Source: Letharia columbiana
Taxonomy: Eukaryota > Ascomycota > Lecanoromycetes > Lecanorales > Parmeliaceae
Assembly (NCBI RefSeq): GCF_014066305.1
Contig: NW_023501140.1
Span: forward strand, 1-49,053
Reading direction: 5' to 3'
DNA length: 49,053 nt
Part shown: positions 1 through 10,643 of the stretch, piece after piece
Position numbering within the stretch: the first letter of the stretch is position 1
How the letters are laid out: every line of letters starts with the position of its first letter
Notes under the pieces: model-generated
Seen by the model: the letters and a program-made list of their open reading frames with translations, nothing else
The model's database searches: none
What the model was told of the DNA's origin: nothing
Program-made: the position numbers and the translations under genes

Positions 1-1
1 A

Positions 2-442
2 GTCAATGCAACTCGACGATACAAAGACAGGGTCTATATCCACAACCTAGACGAAGAGCTTGCAGACATAGAATCAGAGGAGGAAAAGCTAGTCTTTCTG
101 CCGGACATCGAGAAGAAGCTGGACATGGTAGGCAAGATCCCAAAGTCGGTGCTATTGGGAGAAGGGCACCCTTCTACTGGCAATGAAATGGTGTTGTACA
201 GCGTACCATCGTCTCTGTCGGTACCTGAAGAGCAGGATAAGGTCAGGAAGGCTATCATCGAGAGTAGAGCGAGGGCGAGGAAGAAGCAGTTGCATGGTGC
301 TGAGGCTGAGGCGGCTCCTCCAAGACATGTCGATATATGTGACAGGAATGGGAAGCCGAATGGGCTGAGCAACATGGGACATGTTACTGCGGATCAGGTC
401 ATGGGTATTGAAGAGGATGAAGACGCTATGGATCTTGGATAA
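2..442 (+). CDS. 3' part of an unrecognised protein, cut by the window edge
   Basis: An open frame enters from the left edge and runs to a TAA at 440-442, giving about 146 C-terminal residues. It contains acidic and charged stretches (DEELADIESEEEK), a segment reading VLYSVPSSLSVPEEQDKVRK, a basic helix rich in Arg/Ala (ESRARARKKQ) and an acidic tail EEDEDAMDLG. The SVPSSLSVPEEQDKVRKAI segment looks like a conserved motif, but I cannot attach a family name. No membrane segment or signal is visible in this part. It is real coding by composition and length. The ATG at 125 is internal to the longer open frame and is unlikely to be the start. Confidence 0.6.
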   Translation, partial: VNATRRYKDRVYIHNLDEELADIESEEEKLVFLPDIEKKLDMVGKIPKSVLLGEGHPSTGNEMVLYSVPSSLSVPEEQDKVRKAIIESRARARKKQLHGAEAEAAPPRHVDICDRNGKPNGLSNMGHVTADQVMGIEEDEDAMDLG

Positions 443-1201
443 TTTGGCAACGAAATCAATGCTATTACTCCTAATAACCCTCAGCTGGAATGTGACTTTG
501 CGGAAGGACAATTAGTGATTCACTTTCGCAGAACAAACTTCGATCTTCGAATTGGAAATTTTCCGAAGGCAGATTTTATTGGCAAAATGTGGAGGTGTTC
601 AGTGCTTCAGACACTGCGCCAACTGCATCCATGAAAAGGTCGCCTGAGTGCCAGTCTTTCATGGGCGTACGAGAGTTTCGCTCCCCTTTCCATTTTATAT
701 AATTTCATAACCCAGTCTACAATGATGCACCAGACTTCGGCAGTGTCATTGAACGAACGAAAAGAGCGGACGCGCAGTCTAATATGCCGCGCTAGCCCAA
801 GACACGTTTGCTGGAGATTTGAACAAAGTTCCATTTTGCAACCGGCGTGAATGCCGCCCACGTCATCATCCATTCCGGAAGACTATATCGGCTAGATGTT
901 TATCTGTGAGGATTGTGTCGTATGTTTGGTCTCGGGCTTTCCGGGGTAAGGACATGAGACCTACAGCGGTGTTGCTCGCTTCGGACATGGCTGATGAGAG
1001 GCTGGGGCAGCTGACGAAAGGGTATGCAAGCCTTCGACCGTATTGGGTTAGGTGACGTGAATATGCTATTCAAAGTGGGAGTTCTGCTGGTGGTCCGTGA
1101 TTTCTTTCGTAAAAGCTGATTAGAGGGATATCTAAGGAACAATTAATGAATAAATGTGTCGAGAAAGCAAGTTTTAAGCAAGACTGATACAAGTTACGAC
1201 C
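443..1201. other. Gene-free stretch
   Basis: No convincing open frame, splice pattern or RNA gene was seen here. The short ORFs on both strands lack coding-like composition. Confidence 0.5.
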
Positions 1202-1576
1202 TTGGCTAGACACACAAGAGAAGGAGAAGTCAAGCCCGTTGTCAGCAACAAGGGCAATTGGACCGAGTACGAATCGTCATGCTTCGACCAGACCAGTATC
1301 ATCGCTTCCGGAGGCATGTTCGACCTATTACCCAAAACCGACATCAGAATGATGGTTTTCGGCGCCTCAGACTGCCACTTTTTCGACAGCTTGCCTGGAG
1401 TGAATGTTTGATGGCCGGCTGCAGTCCTGGAAGCCGGAGTAGAAGGCGAAACCTCTCACATCTACAAAATTTACAATGCGTATCCAGCTAAGGCAAGCTC
1501 AGGTGACTATAGTTACAACAAAAACCTTTTTTCTCTCAGGTACTTCGGTCTCCTATGTAGGGGCAACGCATGAAGT
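1202..1576 (+). pseudogene. Coding-like relic with an in-frame TGA
   Basis: One reading frame stays coding-like across this interval apart from a single TGA at 1409-1411. Before the stop it reads like folded protein (GNWTEYESSCFDQTSIIASG, then LLPKTDIRMMVFGASDCHFF). After it, in the same frame, comes AAVLEAGVEGETSHIYKIYN. The interval is preceded by TTGGCTAG, which could be a 3' splice site, so it may be an internal exon of a decayed gene. I do not recognise the family. Chance open frames would not normally look coherent on both sides of a stop, but the segment is short and the call is tentative. Confidence 0.3.
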
Positions 1577-1864
1577 AACAAGAAGTGGAGCACTGACCGG
1601 GTGTCTGGATCACAAACACATGACAGTAGCATACTCAGTACTGGCGGCCTTACACCTCTGGCTCGAGTTTGACTTCATTCTGTAAATGGGATTAAGGCCG
1701 GTAGAAGGCCGAATGGGCTGAGTATCTGGTTCCATGTCGTTGGAGATAAAGTCACCAATCATGGAAGGGGTTGCAGATGCTATAGGTCTTGGGCAACACC
1801 TCGGTGACGGATTATACGTGAACGCTGCTTCGCTGTCAACGGTGCCTTCAGTACATTTGCGAAA

Positions 1865-3502
1865 CTAAAGAAGGATGGGCGAATATTTGGAACCAGATCC
1901 CTCAATACGTCGCCCTGGCTTACGCCCCTGCATCTCCCCTTCATCAGCGGACGTCGAGACAAGGTCTCCCAGGTTTGATACTGCTTTTAAGACAGAAGCG
2001 AAGAGCTCCTGCAATCGATGATCCTTGCTGATATCTTGAAATTCGTCCGTCGCTCGAAGCCCGCTTTCCACGAAATTCATGTATTGTTCAATACGGCGGC
2101 ATAGAAGTATCGAGTCCGAATATTTGATGCAAAAAGCTTGAAGAGCCGCTTTGGCCGCGTCGTCTTGAGGATTAACCAGCCTAATGATTGTCAATTGGAT
2201 ACCAAATGCGTCGTGCTGTACATCACTCACGGATGGGTTTGTAAGTCTTTTGGAATCAAGACCAAGATCCCTCGACCGAAAGCCCCCGCGAGAAAGAATT
2301 GCTCATCCCCTTTGCAAGCTCAATTCTCAAACCGTTCTCCAGCCGCTCCTGCCCAACAGCTGTTGGCACCGTGTCTCTCTGCTCATTGGATTTTCCCACG
2401 AGGTACGATCTGAGTAGGTTGTGTTCCCCTTGATACTTTGAAGCTGGGCCCAAGGCCCTTCTCAGTCTATTTTCTAGGCCCGGGTGCTCGGGATAAAGCC
2501 TGTAATATTCTCGGGCAAGTTTGAGCCTAGCAATGCAGACCACATAAGGGTAGCAAAGTAGCGTCTGTGAATGTGCAGGTGCTGACAACACGCTCATCAG
2601 TCTTGTGTAACAAGTGTATTCTTCTTCCAGCTTTGGAAGCACGATTATCTTCGGCCATGGAGAAGGGTCCTCGCAGCTGGGCATTCCGATCCGAAGCTCG
2701 TGATATTGCGTCCATATAAGAATAAACAAGTCAAAACTTGATCGACTGAACATCTCCTGTACAGCATTGCGAACCTCAGGGTGGCCGGTCAACAGGGTAG
2801 CTTCCCCTTTGTTATCCACAACAGGAGCTGCAAAAGATTCGGGACTAGTAATTGTTGGATTTGCCTTTGCAGGACCTCTTGGATTTCTTCGTCTGCTGAC
2901 TACTCTGGCGCTCGCCACCAGTCGAATCATCGCTCCCACGTTTCCGAGGCTTGGTAGGGCGTGTTGCGACCCTTAGAGGTGGCAAGGCATGATCGAACAA
3001 TGAGCTAGAAGGGCTAAGCTGAGCCTTGATCTGTATCAATTATTGTCAAGCTAGTCCTCCAATCGCGACGCGGTACATGGGGCAAAAAACTAATGGCAGA
3101 AAGGAAACCAACCTTGGCCAGATTCTCGGACAACAGTCTTCGTGTATCAGAATCTTTGATCGATTCTCTGTAACACCCTCCGGGCACTTTCATACAGGAA
3201 CCCGAGATGCACTTGTATCTGTCGTAACGATCAGTTCGTGAAAATGTCAGAATGGTTGACTACTATACATCTGGTGAGCGTATACAGCTGTCATCTACCA
3301 CAGCATAGACCAGCAGGTCACTCAACATTCGCACAGCTGAGTCGGCGCAGTGGCTCGCGCTATCAGTTGTTGAACTGTTTGCTGGAAGCTCACTCACAGT
3401 TTCCGCGACTGACGATATTAGTTCGACAAGTTCCAGGACGGCAGCAGAGGATGAGTCCTGGCAGCCGTGTAGGTGGTGGGTGTAATTTGAAGACATGTCC
3501 AC
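1865..3502 (-). pseudogene. Minus-strand unknown gene, reading frame broken or wrongly assembled
   Basis: Four coding-like segments follow one another on the minus strand. The first, about 3502-3299, contains QDSSSAAVLELVELISSVAE. The second, about 3220-3107, reads YKCISGSCMKVPGG then DTRRLLSENLAK. The third, about 3045-2890, is basic, with PTKPRKRGSDD and KKSKR, like a nuclear localisation signal. The fourth, about 2939-2300, contains LFILIWTQYHELRIGMPS. A last segment, 2280-1865, reads SDVQHDAFGIQLTIIRLVNP. A normal intron (GTTGGT..GATACAG) joins the second to the third. The third-fourth and fourth-last joins need frame changes with no good intron; the latter lies beside a GGGGG run near 2290. 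It may be a regulator fragment or a pseudogene, but I cannot name it. Confidence 0.4.
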
Positions 3503-3850
3503 AAGCGTGGAAGATGGCAGTAGCGGAACGTTTCGTTAGAAATGGATTGTGAGCAAAAATGTTCCAGGTGTCACGGTTGGCTGTTGTCAATGGCCTCAGT
3601 GGAAGATTGACTGTTGCAGCTTTAAGCGAGATTGTTGTTGATGTCTCTATCCTCTGCCCACTGTGCTAAGGAATATATGCAAGTCACATCCGGAACACCA
3701 CCATAAGACCGATGGTTTAGCCGATACTCCTCACGACGCCAATACCGCTGTTCACTTAGCTGCTGCTTATCCCGAAAGGACTTGACACGCGAAGTAGACT
3801 ATGGGCCCCCGTCGTGCATTTCCCAGATGCACGATCCCCGCAAGAAATAA
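3503..3850. other. Short gap with a possible ankyrin-like scrap
   Basis: On the plus strand about 3670-3786 a frame reads NICKSHPEHHHKTDGLADTP followed by HDANTAVHLAAAYPERT and a stop. NTAVHLAA resembles the core of an ankyrin repeat (NTALHLAA). It is only one repeat, so it may be chance or a dead fragment. Nothing else was seen. Confidence 0.2.
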
Positions 3851-4593
3851 TCATTTGAACGGGTTCAACCTCGACATCAGCCCTGGGTTCTCTGTCTGGA
3901 CATGTGATTGCACAGTAGTATTTTCCTGCCCAGCCTCATCTTGATTCAAGGGCACAGTCTCCACCGTCCTCGAGGATTCCCCAGCTTCATGACCAGGTGG
4001 CGGACCAGGAGGTGGAACAGCAGCCCAATCTTGATGAGGATTGGTCTTCGAGCCGCCATCCGGAGGTTGATAGACTGGCGGTGGTACATGATCGGTGTTG
4101 TAGGCTATGCCGTCAGCCTCATTCCTGTGAATCAAAGACTTTATATCTCACCTGGAGGAGGATACGCTTGCATTTGATAACCTTCACCGCCCCAGCCAGG
4201 TCCGTGGGAAGCATACCGAGGTTGTGGATAGAAACGAGCGCCTTGAGGTCTGGGGACCAGAATCTGTAGAAACTCAGCATGTAGAATGTGAGAGGTTCGT
4301 AGAGACATACTCTGTGGTATATCAACGGACGCTGACCTCGCCTCATCCTTCGTTGAGCGTGCATGCGTCCCAAGACAAGCCATAGTACGAGTAGTATGAG
4401 AAGAGCGCCAACGACGGCCCATTTGATGGCTACTCCTGTCTGTACCAGTGTAAGCCACACATTTCTTACAGGAGTGGCTACCGGTGCTCACAGTAGAATA
4501 GCCCCACGTGTCATCGTCGTCATTGTCATTGTTAACGAAACCGTCGGTGTTTGTTTGTCTCTTTCCCAGCATGAAGCCCATCCTTGCTAGCAT
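3851..4593 (-). CDS. RCR-family membrane protein (chitin deposition / Rsp5 adaptor type)
   Basis: Exons 4593-4492, 4439-4311, 4263-4152 and 4104-3851 join in frame to 198 residues. Introns are 47-52 nt with GTGAGC/GTATGT/GTGAGA donors. The start at 4593 gives MLARMGFMLGKRQ, followed by an acidic NDNDDDDTW stretch. One membrane segment (WAVVGALLILLVLWLVLG) begins near residue 41 and is followed by a basic stop-transfer cluster (RMHAQRRMRRGQ). The cytosolic tail is rich in Pro/Gly/Tyr and contains a PPxY motif (PPVY) and PPPGPPPG. This single-TM plus basic cluster plus PY-tail layout matches the RCR family (Congo red resistance). In yeast, Rcr1/Rcr2 bind the ubiquitin ligase Rsp5 and affect chitin deposition and plasma-membrane protein sorting. 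Family assignment rests on layout, so the exact function here is inferred. Confidence 0.75.
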
Positions 4594-4987
4594 GTATAAT
4601 ATTTGCAATCGCGGAGGGAAACCTGGCCTTGGAAGGCTGCTCTTCGGGGGACCAGCTTCTGGATTGATGAAACAGGCTCCGGAAGAGCAGTGGCGATAGC
4701 CTTGCAATCGAGGAGCTTCGGCTTGTTCTTCAAGGAAGTGCTACACTGAGAGATGATTTGGGAGCTTTACGAGTGTTGCGGTTGTTGTGTTCCTACTCGA
4801 GGATCCATGGAATTGGAAAGTGGAGAATGAAAAGAAACTTGGACAACCCCGAGGTTGTTTCCAGGGCGTCAACAAGCGCCAAGCCGAGACTTACGCTAGG
4901 CTATTCTTCTCGATCACAATGCCTTAACAGGCTTAAAACGATGAATGTTTACAACTGAATTTTGTGCTTCACTATGTCTCAATATTT

Positions 4988-6545
4988 TTACAACTCGCCA
5001 TGCTCCGGGGCTGCTGGTTCCTCTTCTTCTTTCCTTAGCAACGCCTCCGGCAACACCTCTTTTGAGCCTTCCCCAAATCTGATGTTGTCCACCCAATTCT
5101 CTACCGAATGGAAATCAAATTTCTCGCCCGGGTAACGTCTCCACCATCCCCTCCTCGCATTGACTGCCACAAGCTCGAAATCTTTTTCTTCTCCAAGCTT
5201 CAACGCGTCACGTATAGTAGCGGATGCAGTATTCCTAGAAGGAATAGAGTAGAAGGGAAACAGCTTGCTCTCCCGTCTCACGTGTTTGTCCGCCAATTCA
5301 GCTAAGCTTGCCAGAGCCGAGCTCGCGGATTCAGAAAGGACCTCGTCGTCTCCAACGTTGGGCAACAGCGCGAGTATGCAAGTCGATGTCTTTGGGCCAA
5401 GGCATTTCTCTTGGAGGTACTTCTCTTCGACGAGAGCTGGAATTGGGTCAGGCATATTGTGAACCAATACTGGCTTTGGTGCGTCAGGAGAGGCGATTGG
5501 GTCTGGAGACTCGGTAGGGTTACTTTCGTCCTCAAGAGTAACTGAAGTAGCTCCAGCTGCTGCTTCTGCAGCTTCGGCGGAAGCATGCGAAGATGATGCC
5601 GCGGAGAAAGATGAGGCGGCTTCTTTTGACTCGGCTGCTTCTTCTTCGGAAGCTTTCTGAGGCTTCTTACCCATCGGCTTCTGTTTCTCTGGAGAAGCCT
5701 TCGAGTCCGAAGAGGCGTACTGACTGATGAAGTCCTTCATGTCCTTCTTTTTGTACGCTCCTTCGAACTTCGCCGGCTCCTCAGTTCCTCCAGGCAACAC
5801 AATGAGCGTTGGATATTCGGAGACTCCGAACATCTCGACAGCTTTAGTCTCTTTGTCCCGGATCTGGGCGAATTTCATGCTTCCGAGATACTCTGCAGCC
5901 AAAACCTTGGTTAAAGCGCTTGTTGTTCCCTTATTACTGAAAAGGATGGCCTTGGCTGTGTCATTGTTGCTCTCCAAGAACGCCGACAGACCCTTGTCTG
6001 TGACCTTCTTGACATTATTGGGTATGGAAGACTTCACAGCATCAACGATGCCACTTGACGTCCTGGGCCCTTGGTAGTCTTCCACTATGGGCTTTCCTGG
6101 TTTCTTCGAAGGCTTGACAATCTTGAGGGTGGGGAATCCTTGGACACCCATGCTTCCACAGAATGCCTTATTGGCCTCATCGTCACAATTGACTGCGACG
6201 ACTTGGGCAAGATCTTTGAGGCCCTTCGCGGCTTTCTCATATTCTGGCTTGAGGTTCCTGCAGTGTCCACACCACGGAGCGTAAAATCTTGGTTGGATTA
6301 GTGGTAGAATTTCTGGTTTGGGTATGAATGGCTTACTCTACGATCTGAAAGCTTCGTTAGCTCTCAGCTCGATCAATCCTCCGGTTCGATCTTACCGATA
6401 CTTGATTCGACTTTGCAACGAGCTTGTTGTAGCTTGAGCCATCGACTTGAAGGACGCCGGAGTTCTTGGTATAGAGACCTTCAGCACTAGAGGATGCCGT
6501 TAGAGCGAGAATAAAGAAAGCAACCAGAGAGGCTTTTTGCAACAT
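4988..6545 (-). CDS. ER protein disulfide isomerase (MPD1/P5-like, single CGHC domain)
   Basis: Exons 6545-6396, 6344-6337 (8 nt) and 6287-4988 give 485 residues. The N-terminus MLQKASLVAFFILALTASSS is a signal peptide. The thioredoxin fold has IVEFYAPWCGHC with catalytic cysteines at about 59 and 62, then VNCDDEANKAFCG and GFPTLKI with the cis-proline. A second thioredoxin-like region without CXXC follows (KGLSAFLESNNDTAKAILFS.. YPTLIVLPGG). Then comes a long low-complexity Glu/Ala/Ser linker and a C-terminal domain of about 140 residues. The chain ends in HGEL, a variant of the HDEL/KDEL ER-retrieval signal. The family forms and rearranges disulfides in secreted proteins. The microexon is required to restore the conserved VSIVEFYAPWCGHC block, which makes the model convincing. 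Confidence 0.9.
6337..6344 (-). other. 8-nt microexon of the PDI gene
   Basis: The minus strand reads ATCGTAGA, between a 51-nt intron (6395-6345, GTAAGA..TTTCAG with GCTAAC) and a 49-nt intron (6336-6288, GTAAGC..AACCAAG with CACTAAT). It supplies Ile, Val and two bases of Glu, producing the conserved IVEFYAPWCGHC. Skipping it shifts the frame ahead of the active site. Confidence 0.85.
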
Positions 6546-6855
6546 TTTGAAGACAAGAATGACAGTAAAGAGAAAATCGTAACGTCGTCAACGTTGGTTA
6601 TATGTTTAGCAAATTGCCAATCCAATTGTGCAAGCTGTCCTCTAGCTGCGGATAAAGATGCGGGGCTTAGTGCGTGCAGGGATTATCTACGTGCATCGGC
6701 GATCCGAGTCAATGTCAGTGCTGCACGCTTTAATACTTTGTGAAGGGCAATGCACCCGTTACGGAGTAAACAGCTATGTCTGAAAGCCTTGTCTTCCTAA
6801 TAGATCAGCGCCATAGCTCAAGATTCTGAAGCTCATAACTCACTGCAGAAGGAAG
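6546..6855. promoter_or_regulatory. Divergent promoter between PDI and VTA1
   Basis: About 310 bp separate the two divergent start codons. There is no clear TATA box and no named regulator site that I can support. Confidence 0.4.
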
Positions 6856-8259
6856 ATGGCAGCAACTATCCCACCTGCGTTGAAGGCAGCAGACATAGCT
6901 CGATTCGCCCAGCGGGCCGGCCAGGTGGAAAAGGCCAAACCTGTGGTGGCATACTGGTGCAATTATTGGATCGTTGAGCAGATTCTGGCCAAGAAACTGC
7001 ACAAGGCAGACGCAGACTGCATGTCTTACACCATGACCCTCATGGACAAGCTCGAGCAGACTAAATCCGACTTCTCTGATAACGATGCTATTATGGATGA
7101 TATGGCTGGTCAGGCATACATTGAGCAATTCGGCCAAGAAACTTTTCAGAGAGCAGACAACGCTATGAAAGCGAGCAAGGCGTCGAGACAGACCGCAGAC
7201 ACTTTCCAGGCAGCTGCAACATTCTTGGATCTTTGCCAGATATGGGGGCCTCTGGACGCTGAGACAGCGTCAAAGATTAAATTCGCCAAGTACCATGCTC
7301 TTCGTATTGCCAAAGCAATCAAAGCGAACGAGGACCCAAATTTATCCAATCCAACCCCAGAACCTGAACAACCGCCTCTCGATCCAAATGACCCGGATGT
7401 TCAGATGATAAATGGGCTTGGCGATTCTAGCCAGCATCAGGATGCGTCTCGTCAACCCTCTGTAGTAGAGATTCCTGATGAGCACGATCGACTGCAAGGG
7501 CACATGGCAGGACGGTCTACTTACGATGAGTCGTTGCATCCGTCGAGAGCGCCTTCTGTTCCGCCGCAGCCTGCTCAGGCCTATCAGCCCCCTCCTCAAC
7601 AGCCAGCAGAAAACTATTACCATAGTGCCGCGCCTCCAGAGGTATCTCCATTGGATCCGTCAACCACTGATCGAACCATCTCTGATGGTGGTGGCTACTT
7701 TCCCAGAGTGCCCGATACCGATGGAAGAGCTCCTTCATCAAGCTCGCCTGATGCACCTTCAGAAGACCCGAGCTCACCACCAGTGGTACTTCCAGAATCT
7801 TCCCCTCTACTACCACCGACTTCGTCAGCTGCTGGATTCCCTCCATCACAACCACCAAATTCCTTGCATTCCTTCCCTCCGCCTAACATGGATGAACCCA
7901 ACATTTCGCCACCCTCTTATGCCCCTGTGCCATCGTATGGTCCAGGCCCTCCATCTGCTTCAGCTCCACTTTTTCCTCAACAGCCTCCATCAGCCCCTCG
8001 ACAAGCGCCTGCGACTCCCATTAAGCCTCTTCCTGCATCAGGTGCACCTGTGAGGCAAGCTCTCCCACCATGGCAAATGGCGCCACTCCCAATGGCTCCT
8101 CCTCCAGTCAGTGGTCAAGCAAATTATTTGACCGATGAAGAGGCTATTCTCAAAGCTCAAAAGCATGCGAGATGGGCCATATCGGCTTTGAACTTTGAGG
8201 ATGCTAGCACGGCCGTAAAGGAGTTGAGGGGAGCATTGGAAGCATTAGGCGCGAGGTGA
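6856..8259 (+). CDS. vta1: Vta1/LIP5 family ESCRT-III/Vps4 cofactor
   Basis: A single-exon gene of 467 residues. The N-terminal 150 residues (PPALKAADIARFAQRAGQV onward, with YWCNYWIVEQILAKKLHKAD and FLDLCQIWGPLD) match the tandem MIT-like helical domain of Vta1. A long Pro/Ser-rich linker follows, about residues 165-415. The C-terminal 45 residues (LTDEEAILKAQKHARWAISA, then LNFEDASTAVKELRGALEAL) match the VSL dimerisation domain that activates the AAA ATPase Vps4. Vta1 acts at endosomes, promoting Vps4 assembly and ESCRT-III disassembly in multivesicular body sorting. Domain order and length match fungal family members. The start ATG is preceded by GGAAG and begins exactly at the conserved domain. 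Confidence 0.93.
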   Translation: MAATIPPALKAADIARFAQRAGQVEKAKPVVAYWCNYWIVEQILAKKLHKADADCMSYTMTLMDKLEQTKSDFSDNDAIMDDMAGQAYIEQFGQETFQRADNAMKASKASRQTADTFQAAATFLDLCQIWGPLDAETASKIKFAKYHALRIAKAIKANEDPNLSNPTPEPEQPPLDPNDPDVQMINGLGDSSQHQDASRQPSVVEIPDEHDRLQGHMAGRSTYDESLHPSRAPSVPPQPAQAYQPPPQQPAENYYHSAAPPEVSPLDPSTTDRTISDGGGYFPRVPDTDGRAPSSSSPDAPSEDPSSPPVVLPESSPLLPPTSSAAGFPPSQPPNSLHSFPPPNMDEPNISPPSYAPVPSYGPGPPSASAPLFPQQPPSAPRQAPATPIKPLPASGAPVRQALPPWQMAPLPMAPPPVSGQANYLTDEEAILKAQKHARWAISALNFEDASTAVKELRGALEALGAR

Positions 8260-8985
8260 AATAGCAGTCAAGCATTGGATAGCTTTCAAGGCGTGGTTAG
8301 CGTGTTATTCATTCGTGCAGTATACCCAATTAATGCATAATGATTCAGGGCGTGGATAGCAATGAAGTGGCAAGAGTGATGCACCGCAGTGGTGGCAGAG
8401 TGATGCATCCTAGAGTGACGCAGAAAGGTATATACTTCTTCTTCTCTTTCTTATACCACTACCGACACTCCTTTGGGCCTTTGCTTGACCCTCTCTGCTT
8501 CTTGTATGTTCTCTTGTCTCCCTTATGCCTTCTTGGCCTGCTACAACCAACACATCATTCCACGACTCCTCACCTTCACCGTGTGAGTCCCCCAAAACAG
8601 ACCTCAATCTATCGTGACTTGACTCCCATTTCTGTATTTGTACGTATGCTTGTGAGCTCACTACATTGCTGACATGATGTGATTTCTAGCTCACATATCG
8701 ACATCATACATCTCCTCACATTCGTCTCCCTCTCCACTAATACGAAGATATCACTGCCCCACTTTGATCACTAAGGCGGTAAAAGCTCGAGCTCAATAGA
8801 ACCGTTCTAGCTGTTCCACCTTCATTCCAACTAAGGTTGTTATAACAAATCGTCTCCCTTGTGAGAGCGTAATCACTGTTTTTGATATTGCTCGAGAGTG
8901 CTTCGGGAGATTAAAGTCATTATCATCCAACTCACCTTCACACCACGGATACCTTCTTACTCGTCCTCGAGATCACTTATCAAAT
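8260..8985. other. Intergenic, CT-rich leader region
   Basis: CT-rich tracts lie at about 8440-8600, and a pyrimidine-rich leader precedes the next start codon. No gene or RNA was recognised. Confidence 0.4.
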
Positions 8986-10643
8986 ATGAACCCGACGTCA
9001 ACCGACAAAGAAGATACTTTGGAGTATACAACTACAGCTCCAGGTAAGTTTTCCACGTTGTTGTACACTACCTGAAATTGAACTTGCAACAGCCATGATC
9101 ACTACAGACCCCAGAAAGTGGTACTTGTCTTACAAACCAAAACCTTGCGTCCCACATCACTGCCCCCGTCACTTCTTCGATAAAATAGGCTTCAAGCCAG
9201 AACATTCATCTGAGCAGATGCGTACCGCCTTCATCATCGACATGGAGACTCAATTGAACTCTCATAGCCACAATTTCCTTAGGAAAGTCACAGATCCAAA
9301 GGCATTCACGATCGCCGTGTCAGAATTCTTGGTGGAATGCGGTCCTACCTATTGGGGTGATAGCAAGCGGGATCATCTTCAAGAGCCGGACACACTCAAA
9401 GGTTTTCTGTGCCCTCGGGACGCTCAACGCGAAGGTTCGAAGTAATTATTCACCGTGCTGGATTTGGCAATGTTTGTGCTAATCACTGATCAGACTGATT
9501 GCGGCCGTGGAAGGTTTCTACAACTACAAAGCATATAAGATGAGTATACGCAATGTAAGCTAATCACAATTTGGTTGTCTAAGGGAATACTGACATGATG
9601 GTGATTAGGCGACAAGATCCAAAAATTGTACAAATAGACAAGTCGGCTTCGCGGCGTCGACCAGGCGCAAAGTCAGTTTGATCGACAATCCTGGAGCGAT
9701 CGAGCCATCAAATTCCAACAAACGCAGCGCAACCCTTCTCGAAGTGGAGGATGAAGAGGTAGATAAGGGGGGTTTGTTGGACGGGTTTGAGCGAATGGAG
9801 ACCCCAGAACGTCCTCGGCTTCTTCCAGATAGCGAAGAATCGACCCAACAGACTCAAACCCTGGACGACGATGCCACAGGTATCTACGGCAGTACAGCTT
9901 CACCGAAGCCAATCCTCCCGCAACTGCGAGTTTCGTCAGCTCGCGAACCTGCCTTGATTGCTTCGACTAGGATGACAAAGGTCTCGAAGCGAGCTTTCGC
10001 ATCCCATTTGTTCCGCAGAGGAGAGCCATCCTCAGGCACCGAAGCTTTAGGCGTTTTCCAAACTCCTCGTCCTCGCGACCTCACACTGCCTGTAACTTCC
10101 ACGCCAGAAACACTAAATCCATCTAATGAAGATATCTTAATGTTCTCCGATGGTTCTATTGCTGGCGAGGAGCAGCGCAGAGAAAAGACAACTACCACTC
10201 CTCTGGGCACATCAGAGGAAGAGGAAGGGTCGACTGCTAAAAAAGCCCGCGGTGTTGAAGACGTCAAGACAGAGCCTTTGACTGACGACATGAAGAAGAA
10301 GACGATGTTCCTTGTTACAGTCCACGACTCGCCAATAGGCCCTGTCCCCATTCCATTCACAGAGTGTGGCAACTTCCATGTTCTCTTTCCTACGTTGATC
10401 GAGGAGCGAGGTGTTCCGGATGAGATTGCAAGAAACGTCAATGATATCACGACAATTTTTACTTGGACTGGCGGAGAACTCGGAGGGAGGATAGGCTGTA
10501 TTCGGAGGAACAAGCCAGGCGATTGGGATTATTTTTGCAACAGTCTACGCGAAGCTCATGAGAGGGATACCGACCATTTTAAAGGCATTTGCGAGGTCGC
10601 TATCAAACTGCATATCAATGATAGACATAAAGAGCATTGTTGA
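8986..10643 (+). CDS. Unknown four-exon protein, 500 residues
   Basis: Exons 8986-9043, 9093-9441, 9494-9554 and 9609-10643 join in frame, with introns of 49, 52 and 54 nt and good GTAAGT/GTAATT/GTAAGC donors. The N-terminal part (ITTDPRKWYLSYKPKPC, FFDKIGFKPEHSSEQM) is probably folded. The middle is Ser/Thr/Glu-rich and likely disordered (SEEEEGSTAKKARGVEDVKT). The C-terminal 110 residues form a second compact region (FLVTVHDSPIGPVPIPFTEC, FTWTGGELGGRIGCIRRN, WDYFCNSLREAHERD). No signal peptide or membrane segment was seen. Lys/Arg patches would allow nuclear location. I do not recognise the family. Real coding is supported by three clean intron joins. Confidence 0.75.

Noticed and set aside
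7478..8053. 191-codon ORF overlapping VTA1
   Set aside because: It is a shifted frame of the Pro/Ser-rich linker. The VTA1 frame is continuous and has both end domains.
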